Origin: Littorina saxatilis
Lineage: Eukaryota; Mollusca; Gastropoda; Littorinimorpha; Littorinidae
Reading direction: 5' to 3'
Assembly (NCBI RefSeq): GCF_037325665.1
Contig: NC_090255.1
Span: 24,351,249-24,415,248 of the forward strand
Length of the DNA: 64,000 bases
The notes below the pieces were generated by a model. It ran no database searches. It saw nothing but the letters and a program-made list of their open reading frames with translations, and was not told where the DNA came from. Shown in pieces: positions 34,501-46,807 of this stretch. Position numbers and translations under genes: made by a program. Position 1 is the stretch's first letter. The number at the start of each line of letters is the position of its first letter.

Positions 34501-37500
34501 AATTATTTTATTTTGTTGTGTTTGGGATTGAATATTATGCTTAAAATGGAAAATGTGTCAAATTGGAACCATGCTTAAATAGTCAACTTCAGTGTACAAA
34601 ATCTGATTCGCACCCATGCCAATAGTGAAAAACTGGTTTTAAGGCCAGCACCACCACCGACTTAGCTATCTCCCCACCCTTTCTTTGATAGTCTACTGAA
34701 GCAAAATTTACAAGGAAAAAGTCCAAATTAATTCATACACACCTTGCTCTCTGGGATTCCATGAATGCAGCGCAAGATGGACAGTTCACACAACTCAGAG
34801 GTGTTGCCCTGCTCGATGTTGAGCAGCAAGGTCAAGGCCAGAATGAGCGCGCGCTCAGTAAGCAGATTAGTCATACTCTTGTCTTTCTTCAGGCTCGTCA
34901 GATGGCTCAGCAAGCAGAACTGCGATGGCTTTGTGCCGCACAACAGCCATACCAGCTTCTGTAAAACAACAAGAGCAGCAAACATGCAGTGCATGACAAG
35001 ACTGTCCGGTCACAATATCATATGTGCTGCATAGATGCATGACTTTCTGTACAGAAGAGCTAATGCTCAGGCAACTCACCTCCATATATGCGCATGTATC
35101 CCCACAAGGCCTTAAGTAACTGCCCTTTTGTTAAGGCTTACAACTGTAAGAGAGAAACATGCAAGTTTGTTGCACAAATTCCGTAAACTGAATGGATTGT
35201 CGGGCCGCTTTTCCACAGTCGCATTCAAAACAAAATAAACAAACCTCTTGAATAAAACTATCAGGACCAAAGGTCAATGATGTTCGTCAGAGATGCTGAC
35301 ATCCGTTACCTGTACCAACTGCCCAGATTACTGGTGGGTTCAGCCTTACCTCAATTCTGTCATGCAGAAGTTTCAGGGTCTGCTTTTTTTCAAATTTGTA
35401 GTTCTCAAGCATCTGCAGCAGTTCTCCCCTCTGCGCTTGTGGCAGTGTCAAGTTGAAGAGCTTCAGTGCACGAGGGTAGCAGGATGGTAAGACCAAGAAA
35501 CCGTTGCTGAAGTACAAGAACAACCAGATGTAGTCAAAATGAAAAGACGGTAGCAAAACGAAACGCAAATACTTGTCAAAAGACTAGGACTAAGCATGTC
35601 AGAACATACACACACACAGTATATAGTATGGAGAGGGGAGGAAATAATGAGAAGGGGGACTCAGACATAGAGAAATGTCAAGCGAAGATGTAGGTACCCT
35701 GTCCAACAAAATAGAACAGGGAGCAACCCTGCAAGAGAAAGCGAGAAACGGATGCATTAGGGGTCATCTCAGGTTGAAACCATCAGCTGGGACGAAAACA
35801 ATCCACAGTCATAGGTGATAATGTTGGTCATCATATAGAAGAAAATTATACATTAAAAAAAAACTGCTGAGGATCCTGTGGCTTTGGTGTGGCCATCAAT
35901 GACAGGTAGCTACAATATACAGATGATTACTACATGTTTGACTTTAGCTCCACCGCCCTGATATGGCCCTTCGTGGTCGGCTGGGCGTTAAGCAAACAAA
36001 CAAACAAAACTTTAGCTCCGAGTCTGATGAAGTGGCATATACACAGTCCATACCCCCTGATCTTGGCGGCGAGGCAGAGGGCGATTGTGGAGAAGACTTC
36101 CATCCAGTACAGGAAGATGCGCAGGTCGGGCATCAGGCTGACCTCCCCACGGTCCAGCAGCAGCTTCACAAACTTGGTGAACTTGATCAACGCCTCCACC
36201 GGGTCAAACTTGCTGGGCTAAAAACATACAGCGACACTGTAACATCCACAACAACTTGATCAACAGAGAAGACTTTAGATGGGCATCATATTGTCACTGT
36301 AATTCACAAACTTGGTGAACTTGATCAGGGCCTCCACCGGGTCAAACTTGCTGGGCTAAAAACATACAGCGACACTGTAACATCCACAACAACTTGATCA
36401 ACAGAGAAGACTTTAGATGGGCATCATATTGTCACTGTAATTCACAAACTTGGTGAACTTGATCAGGGCCTCAACAGGATTAAACTGGCTGGGTTTTAAA
36501 CATATACAATAGTATCCGCAACAATGAACATGTGACAAAGAGTTCCAACATTGCAGTATGATCATACTTATTCCACACTATTTTAATAGTGTCTTGGATG
36601 AAAATTTGGATGTCATTTAGCAGAAAATCGAAAATTTTAATAATAAATTTTCATTTGATTGATATACTTACCCGAATCACATATATGCATTGTCTTAGTC
36701 TGAGATGCTTATCGTCTGAAAAAACCGCTTGCCGTCAAATTAAGGGAAGCAACCCTTTTAGAAAAACACTGACTCAGTGAGTTAGTCAGTTGGTTATTCT
36801 ACGTGGGTTGTCCCCCCTGCCGTAGTAAGAATATGTAATTTAATATCATTTTAAGCTCTGTGTATGAATCAGTAGGTCAGAAATGTTGTGCTAAACCTGA
36901 GAGTTGCATTGTGATATCCCTACGTCAGGTCTAGACAATGCCTCAGGTCGAATGCACAGTCCGTGAAGTCTATGTAAACAGCAAAAAGAAATAGTACACT
37001 TTTCGTACTCCGACTACAAAAATGTATAGCCGAGTTCTTTTATGCAAACTTTCAATTCTAGTAAATATTAAATGCAGTTAACTTCTGATTTTGTGTGTGT
37101 GGTAATTTGTTTAACTGTAACCTTATTTTTTATTCCCCAATATCTGCACATTGCACTTAAATATGTATGATCCTAATGATGGACATAACGATTCTCATGT
37201 ACAGTGCCACCTCATTAAAATTAATCTGTTATAAAAAGACATGTGTATATGCTGTTGAAATATGTGTTTTGAATGCATATCATTATATACAAACAAAAAC
37301 AACACAATATGACATTCATGTTATACATCTTTGTGTTACTTTGCTTCTGTAGCTAAAAGGGGAGAACAAAAAAGCAACAAACAAATCACAAAACTCATCT
37401 TTTTGATCAAAAACAAATATTTCTGATCTGCAATTGCTTTTCGAATAAAATGAAAAGAGGCATTGAAGCCTTTGTTTGCTTATAAATATGCACATTTTAC

Positions 37501-40500
37501 CAACCAAAATTAAACGAATTGCATGCATTTTTCGATTTTTAACTCCAAACATAATTCCGTGCACTGTTAACTTGATCTGTTTATCTAAATGTACCCAAAT
37601 ATAAAATTCAATCAGTGCATAATCTAAACAGGTCTTGAAGACAGATAAGAAGAGAGATTAACAGACCTGTAGATACTCCAGAGCGTCCAGATGTCTGCGA
37701 GCCAGAGTGATGACGACACGACCGTCCTGAAGCAGAGCGTACTTGTAGCGTTTCCCCACCCAGTTCGGTCGCCTCTTTCTCAGCTGCATCTCCAGCTCGT
37801 TACAGATCTCGTTCACCTGTCACATTGCCAACATACAATTATGTATCGATTTAACGCTGGAATTTTCTTCTTTGAACCATTTGACCTAAAAAGCTGACTT
37901 AAACTCATATTTAGGCGGCTAGCCGAAACTAACAAATAGTGCTACTAGTTTGTGTGCGTTCAATCATCAAAAATAAATTGCATTGAACTGAAATGGATTG
38001 ATACATAAATGTTATTTGTATCTTTGACCAAAATATGACATTTTACTCAGACTCAACAGTCATTGTTGTCTCGGTCTGTGTGAAATGTCGTGCATCATGT
38101 ACATTTGTATTTCTGTCAAAAATACAAATAACATAATGTAAGAATACCTACAAAATGACAAAGGTATACTCATGATAAAGTATTTGTTTTGAATATCCCA
38201 TCTCAATTTAACTATATGAAGCTACTCTACAATAACAGATCTGGACAAAAGGCCACAATGTTACGCTATGGAAAAACCAACAAACAAAACCAGGGTTCAG
38301 CCTGGGAGAAAAAGGCAATGGGACATTTCTCCCCCTCAACCTACATGTTTTCTCAGCAGAGCAAGAAAGGTCCCTTGAATGTGACACTGACTGCCTCTTC
38401 CTTCTTGTTGAAAGCAGCTTTCTAACTTGCGTCTGTTTTTTCATGTCTAAAGCGTCCTTATGGTCACCGATCGTCAGATGGTTGTTAATGGATTTTCTTC
38501 TTTCTCTTTCTGTAGTTTGTCCTTTTCGAGTATTTTAGCTGACAAAGACATACCGTACTTTCCGGGTCATAAGGCGCGACTTTTTTCCTCGAGTTTGACC
38601 CCTGCGTCTTGTATAACGAAGCGCCTAATCCCTGTATGAAATACGAAAAAAATCAAAGAGACCGCCTGAGTACCAGTCAAACAGACCGCCCCATAGGTTA
38701 AACTCGGTCACTGACCCCGGTGCAGGAAGTGTTTCCTCTCTCAGACATAAAAGAGACCGCCCCATAGGTTAAACTCGGTCACTGAGTACAAGGCAACCCA
38801 GCTATCACAATGGACCTGCCTTTGATCTCGCCGCACACACAGAAACATCACTCTCTCAGACATAAAAGAGACCGCCCCATAGGTTAAACTCGGTCACTGA
38901 GTACAAGGCAACCCAGCTATCACAATGGACCTGCCTTTGATCTCGCCGCACACACAGAGCACACATATTTCCACTCTGTATTCTTCCTTTAATGTGCGGC
39001 TTATTTTCATTCTTCGACCGTTTGTTACCGGTATACTTTTTCAATTTTGGTGCGCCCTATCGGCCCCCTGCGCCCAATGGGTGACTGGATTAAAAAAAAT
39101 TTTTAAAAGAAGGGGGTGCGCCTTATGCGCTGTAGCGCCTTGTCACCCGGAAAGTACGGTACGTCGAAACCGGTCCTATTATTCGTGTTTTTATTGTTCG
39201 TGTTTGGTGAGTGCATTTCCATTGTTATCTTGTTCTTATGCCAAATAATTAAATGAATTTTAATCAGCGAGCTGTTTGTTTCTACCACTCTCCTGTGTAA
39301 GGAGTCCGGACTTTCGTTCGTCATCATATTTTATTTAGTCCTCATAGATACCCATTCGTCAAAGCTAATAAATACCGTTGGAATGAGGAAGTCAAACCTA
39401 TAGTCTAGCAACGCATGCATATTCCGTGCCATACAGGCCTAAAACGCTTCGCATAACATAAACAAACACACTGTCCGTTGGGGAATATCGCAGTCTGAAA
39501 AGACTACCTGTTACACAGCATTTAGATTTGAAAAATAAAATGCTCAAACACTAATTCTAAGGCCTTCCTCGTCTGTGTTGTCATCTATTCAACACCCAAA
39601 ACGAACTCTGTAGCTCTCGCTCAATTTTAGATCGATATCTCTTGCAACAGCGCATGAAATACAAGTTTCGCTCAGGGGTGAAAGGTAGGACGAAATGTAT
39701 GATTGGTACAATAAGGCATCACAATGAGAATTACAGTCTGGAATTCCCACTCAAAAGAAAGCCATTTTCAATTTGAGTAACTCAGCACTCAAATGTATAT
39801 TTTAAGGTATTCCTGGTGTGTGGTCACATAATTAACAAGAAGGGCAAAGCCCATACGACTCACATGCTTGCCCTTGACCTTTACATGACCTTGACCTTCA
39901 GGGTCAAGGTCAAATAACTAAACCTAGCAATGACATCATACACTAAGAACTGCTTTACACATTTTTCCTACCAAAATACATGTGACCTTGACCCAAGGTC
40001 AAGGTCATCCAAGGTCATGCAACACAAAGCTGTTAATTCAAGACATAGGAAGTACAATGGTGCTTATTGGCTCTTTCTACCGTGAGATATGGTCACTTTT
40101 AGTGGTTCACTACCTTATTTTGGTCACATTTCATAAGGGTCAAAGTGACCTTGACCTTGATCATATGTGACCAAATGTGTCTCATGATGAAAGCATAACA
40201 TGTGCCCCACATAATTTTTAAGTTTGAAACAGTTATCTTCCATAGTTCAGGGTCAAGGTCACTTCAAAATATGTATACAATCCAACTTTGAAGAGCTCCT
40301 GTGACCTTGACCTTGAAGCAAGGTAAACCAAACTGGTATCAAAAGATGGGGCTTACTTTGCCCTATATATCATATATAGGTGAGGTATTGAATCTCCAAA
40401 ACTTCAGAGAAAATGTGAAAAATGTGAAAAATAGCTGTTTTTTAGACAACATTTATGGCCCCTGCGACCTTGAAGCAAGGTCAAGATGCTATGTATGTTT

Positions 40501-40859
40501 TTTGGGGCCTTGTCATCATACACCATCTTGCCAAATTTGGTACTGATAGACTGAATAGTGTCCAAGAAATATCCAACGTTAAAGTTTTCCGGACGGCCGG
40601 CCGGCCGGCCGGACGGACGGGGGGGACGGACGGACGGACGACTCGGGTGAGTACATAGACTCACTTTTGCTTCGCATGTGAGTCAAAAACCCAAACCTGA
40701 ACTGAATAGCACTTAGGGCAATGAGAGACATTGTTTTTGCAAGGTTATATCACATTGACTTTAAGATTTCAACAATCATTCTGCTGCTTAATGATATTTA
40801 TCTTCATTTTCAAATTACAAAACAGATTAACACTCACTCTCTCTCTCTCTCTCTCCCAG

Positions 40860-40893
<34 letters not shown>

Positions 40894-43800
40894 TCCCCCC
40901 TCTCTTTTTTTCTCTCAAGTGAAGGTTCAGGACAAAACTCAGTAGATGAACCTAAACATCCCTACATCTCAGGCACACACATAGAGAGAAAAAAAGTGAC
41001 CTTGATGTCCAGTTTGAAGAGGGGCACGAGGAGGGACGCCATGACGATCCAGTTGGTGGACTTGCAGCGTTCCTTCAGCACATTCTCCGATTTGCCTTTC
41101 CCCACACGCCCTGGGTTGTCCCACAGGTGCTGCAGGTATCTCTGCACCTGTAAAAATCTCTACACATCACACCTGGGTCAATCTTGCTTCCACCACATAA
41201 ACTTCAGTTATCTCAACAATTTCTAATTTTACACAAATATCAGTTTTGGGCTTAATTCTTCCCCCACTGGCACAGCATCTGTCAATGACTGCTGCTACTT
41301 ATATAAGTGGAACCCCCATTCAAGACCCTTCAATCGAAGACTTCCCGCATATTATGACCTTAAAAATACTGTCAAATGTTGTATGGCAGTGTTGCAAAAA
41401 CCCAAGCAGCAGACTGTGCTTCCTTGCTTTTCATCGCTTCATGATAAGATTTTATCTGGCAAACAATGTTTTAGTAAGTTATATACAGCACAGTGATTGA
41501 GATAAAGCTCAAGGGGAACTTTACAAGAAGCTTTTCATTTGTGTGGTGGATGTGTCATATATGATTTCAGTGTTCTTCAGCCCAGACCCAAGTGGAGTGG
41601 GTTTGCACAGGTAGCTTAAAGCATACACAGACAGATGACATGTTGAATTCTTTTTGTCAGAAATAATGGGGGTAAAAGTCTATTGACATTTCTACATAGA
41701 TGAACTTGCAGTCATTACTGGTCAGGTCCTAAACTATTCAATTTTTTCTGGCAGCTCTGCTAAATCCCTACCTGGTGGTGAATGCCGGCGTTCAAGGGAC
41801 TCTTTATGGCAACACTGATGCAGAAACTCAGCACTCTGCTCATGTTGTAGGTCAAAAGACCGGAGGGGAAAATGAATTCCAGCAAAGTCTCCACAGAATT
41901 CCACTGCAGTTCCTGCTGCGCCAGAGACAGGGTCAACTCCGACAGCTTCACGTCGATCCTAATCAGCGACTTGGCGCCAGACTGAAGGGCGTGGTCGAGG
42001 CGAACTCGACTGGACAGAATGTTGATGGCCTCTTCCGACAGCCTCTGTTTGGCATAAAAACAAGCATCTTGTATAGGAAACATTAAATAGAGCGTTACAA
42101 CAACAACGAAAACAATAAATCAGCTTCAGCAAGTAAAACAGTGCTGAAAAAAACAACTTTTAAGTCCCCCAATTTAAGACTTCCTCCCTTTTAAGACCTT
42201 GTTTTTTTTGCATTTGCAAAGCCTTTCCTGATTACTGAACCATCGCAATCACCCCTCATTGCAAAGATTTGCCCAATTACTGAACCATTACAATCACCCC
42301 TCATTGCAAAGACTTGCCCAATTACTGAACGGGAAAAAGCCTCACCTCTGTGTACGTCTCATGTAGGAAAGGGCAGAAGTCCACATCTTCACAGTCATGA
42401 CCTTCCTAAAACACACAAAAATAACAACACATCAGTTACTTTAATAGATGATATTTGGAAATTCTTCTTTCTTCTTCTGGATTCCAGGACTGCAACTCCC
42501 AGGTACACTCGTGCTTTATGCACAAGTAGGTTTAAACGTGTATGACCATCTTCCCCCTGCCATTTAGGCAGCTATACTCCATTTTCAGGGGATGCATGTT
42601 TGGAATGTTCCCGTTTCTATAACCCACCAAACTCTGAAATGGATTACAGGAATTATTTTTGGTGCGCATGCATGTACAAAGGAGGAAAAGGTACAAAAGT
42701 TGGCCTGGACAATCTGAAAAGTCTCAATCTTTAGCCCATCAGGGGGGTTGAGCTTGAGAGAGGGAGGTGAGGAGCATTGAAGGGAGAGAGAAACTCACCT
42801 TGAAGCTGTGGCACTGGATGACCTTGGGCAGCTGACTCTCCAGGTAGAACTCCACCTCCCTGCACCAGTTCTTGGTCCTCAGGATCAGGTACTTGGCCAG
42901 GAGGTTGCACACCTCTGCGTCAGACCTGTACAGACGTTCCTCCTTCTTCTCCTCCTGAAAACCACATGCCATACCCCTCAGTTAAATTTGTCTGATTTCT
43001 GACACAGACATTCCTCCTTCTTCTCCTTTTGAGCTGAGCACAAGTTTGTCAGTTTGGAGTAGGTGCATGCAATACGAGATTGCCCTCTCCCTACATTCCC
43101 AACCCCCTACACCAGAAACCCATATACACAACAAACCTTGTTTGCAAAGAGCTGCTTGCTGCTGACCATACAAACACAGTGAGGTTTGAGCTTGGGGCAT
43201 AGGACCAGTTCGCCCTCCGACCTCCCGCCCCCCCCCTTCCTAACCTCCTCCACACCACACACCTTATTTGCAAAGAGCTGCTTGCTGCCGACCATACGGA
43301 TGCAGCGTGGTTTGAGCTTGGGGTGCAGCACCAGCTTGCCCTCGCCCGACTTCTCCAGGCCGTAGAAGGTCAGGTAGGTCTGGTAGCGGTTCTTGTCCTC
43401 GGCTGTGGCGGGTTGCATCAAGACGCGCACCACGTCAAACACCTTTTCCACGCCCCAGATCAGCTTGCGGTAGCTGTCAAGGTCAAGGTCTTTGCCCGAC
43501 ATGATCCTGTGCAGCATCTGCAAATGTAAAATTTAAACATTCTTTAAAACAATCTGAATACATCTTATACAGATTCGAAAGGGTGGAGTGGAAGGGATGC
43601 TCAGATCAGGAAGCATTCAATAGAGAAGTCAGGGGTTGCAATAACATGACTTTTATCTATATATATATATACGACTTGTGTCTGTCTCTGTGTTCGCGAT
43701 GCACGGCCAAAGCTCTCGATGGATCTGCTTCAAATTTGGTGGGCATATTCAGGTAGACCCCAGACACAACCTGGTCGATGAGAATTTTCAACACATGCTC

Positions 43801-46741
43801 TCAGCGCGCAGCGCTGAACCGATTTTGGTTTTTCTGTTCATCTTCCCAGATCCATTCCCAGTAACTCTTCCTTATCTTCTCAAGTGTTTTGCGTTTATCT
43901 CCCTTCCTTCGTGTGGCGTCAATCCATATTCCCGTTACTATTTTTAGAAGGTCACTGTCCACAACGCTCAATCCATATTCCCGTTACTATTTTTAGAAGT
44001 TTTCCTTCGTGTGGCGTCAATCGCGTACGGTGCACCACTCACCCGGCAAAGCCGGGTACCCGGCGAAGCCGGCGTACGGTGCGCCACTCACCCGGCAAAG
44101 CTCTCCCGGCTCTACTTCTTCCCGGCTCAGCCGGCTACCCGGCGAAGCGGGTATTCATCTAGTTTAACATATACCAGAAGGCAGTGTAGTTCACTCCTCA
44201 AAGTCTAGCACAACTCCTACAGAACTCGTCACAAAACTTTTTTCCAACCAAAACCGATCACCTCACTGATATAAAACCAGCTGTCAAAAGGCATGTTCCA
44301 ACACACATTAAAGTTCGTTTTAAACACTCCTCGAATACATCCTTCTCCAAAATAAAGTAATAATGGCTCAACTACACTCTCTGCTCTGATTAATACAGCA
44401 ACACAGTCATCGTTCAATCATAAGTTGAACATCACAATCCAAGATACGCACACACATTTTAACACTTCCAAAATCACTTTGAGACTACTCCAGCCTCAAG
44501 CTTATCAGTATGATTCTCGCATGCACGCGTTTAACTCATTCGCTGCGTGTCGGAACTGGAATTCCGACACCTGTGTTTAGCGTTGGCTGCGTGCCGGTAC
44601 TTGAGTTCCGACGGATATCACGAATTTTTAACGGTGTAAACGGTCCTGCTGACCAAGGGAAACAACCCCTGCAATGAACTTCTATCTGTCTACAGTGGTA
44701 CCATTCACTGAAAACAGTTCCTTCCCTTAAATTGTTGGGATTAATAAAAATTTTGTTGACGGTGTGCGACCCACGTGTTTTGACTTTTCCAAGATGGCGG
44801 ATCGTTCTGCTGAGACGTAGTAACTTGAAAAGAGTGCTAGAACGTGTTATTCAGTACGGTTCTGATCTTGACCTCAGTGATGATGATAGTGGAGATGATA
44901 TTTTAGATTCTGGTGACGATTTTGTGCCAATGGACGATCATTTGGGTGATGATTCGGGCAATGCAAGTGTCGATCATGACATTGTGTATGATGAACCCAT
45001 GACGTAGAAAGTTTTTTGTTTTGCTTCAAATTGGATATTTTGCCTGGATATGAAGACAACAAAAGGTATGTACTTTCAAATGTTTCATATATTTTCTAAA
45101 AGAGTAAGTTGCAAACTTTGCAAAAACATAAGGTATGTAAGGTTATCTTGTGTTGTTGATTTTTAATAATTTTTTCAAAATGGCTCTAAATCGCGCGTTG
45201 GCAGGGAACACAGGGGAAATTTAGACGCGCAGCGAATGAGTTAAACAATCAACCAGTCAGGGACCAGCATCTAGACACACCCACCACAATGGAGCAATCC
45301 TGCCGGAGGGCACAAGCCTCAATGGGTCAGGGGGAGATAATTGGACAGGGACAGAAAGAGAGGAACAATTAAATGACCAGGAATAATTTTATTCTATCAT
45401 TAGTGAAAGTGCACCCTGTCACACACACAAAGATGTTCATGCCTGAGTAATCACTGATTTTTCAGAGCAAGATCCATTTTTTTCATCTGATTTACAATGT
45501 GCTATCATTGATACTTCCTTGAATTTGTAGAAATTCGACTTGAAGCGGGAGTCTAGTTAAGTTTGTTCACATCTTCATCCAACTTTCACCCTGCATTTAT
45601 CCCATCAGAAGCGACAGTCAACAATGTCCCAATCGCAAAAATATCCACACTTTACCTGAACACATTCCAGCATGCCAGCGGTGTTTGAGACAGGCTGTGC
45701 AGTGCTGAAGCTGGTGAAGGCTGTGTCCAGGAGCTCCTTGTTCGCACGAAGCTTGGCCAACACCAGCTGACACTCTCCCAGTCCACTGTAGTCCTTGCAC
45801 AGGTCAAACTGCTGTCGTGCACGCTCCAACAGGGCCACTATCTATACAGAAAGAATCCAAATAATCACACACTCCCCAGTCTACAGGTCAAACGTTGTGT
45901 GGAACGCTCCAACTGGGCAACAATCTACACACAAACAAATCACAAAGTAAATGAAAAAAAAGTAAAAAAATAAATGTATCAAAATAAAGATAAGCAAAGC
46001 CTGCTTGCAAATCATGTGTATGACTACGCTAGTCTACGCAACACTCATCATTTCTACCTGTCATAGTGTACATATAGCCCACTGACATTCTAGTACCAAT
46101 CCAGGTTTTGAGATGTCATTAAGAAGGGACATGACTTCACAGTAAAACCTTTTTAAGACCCCCCAAAATATGAGAAAATCAGGTCTTAAATGGGAGGGAA
46201 CGTTAAAATAAAGTGAAAATGTATAGAGGTTATGAACAGAAAATCTGAAAAAGTAAGGTCTTAAAAGTGAGGAAGTCTTAAATTAAGGGTCTTAAAAAGG
46301 GGGGTTCCACTGTATACATTTAGGTTTTCCTATCTCCCTCATCCTCGTCCTAAAAAATCTTGTTTGACATACTCATTTCAGATGATGTTCTCTTTGTGGT
46401 TTCCAAAATTAGAATCCCTATACAGTACTACAATTTTGTACAGTTTGGGCGCCAGTGGCTTCTAAATTTAAGTCTGTTTACATGCCTGCTTTAAGAACTA
46501 CAGGTCCCAAAGTTAAGGCTCTTCTTGCCACACTTCAAAATGATGTATTTTATGCAAACCTTTTTTTTGGGTGTAATTAGCTATAACATATCATTAGCAT
46601 CCATACCTTCTGCAGAGTCTCATCATCGGTGTTGTCATCGTCTTCGTCGGACGAAGCAACCTCAGTGCCATTCTTCTTGCTGGCCTTTGAGGATAGGGTT
46701 TTCTTCTGGCTCTTCTTGCCACCCTGGAAGGGATAGGTCAA

Positions 46742-46807
<66 letters not shown>

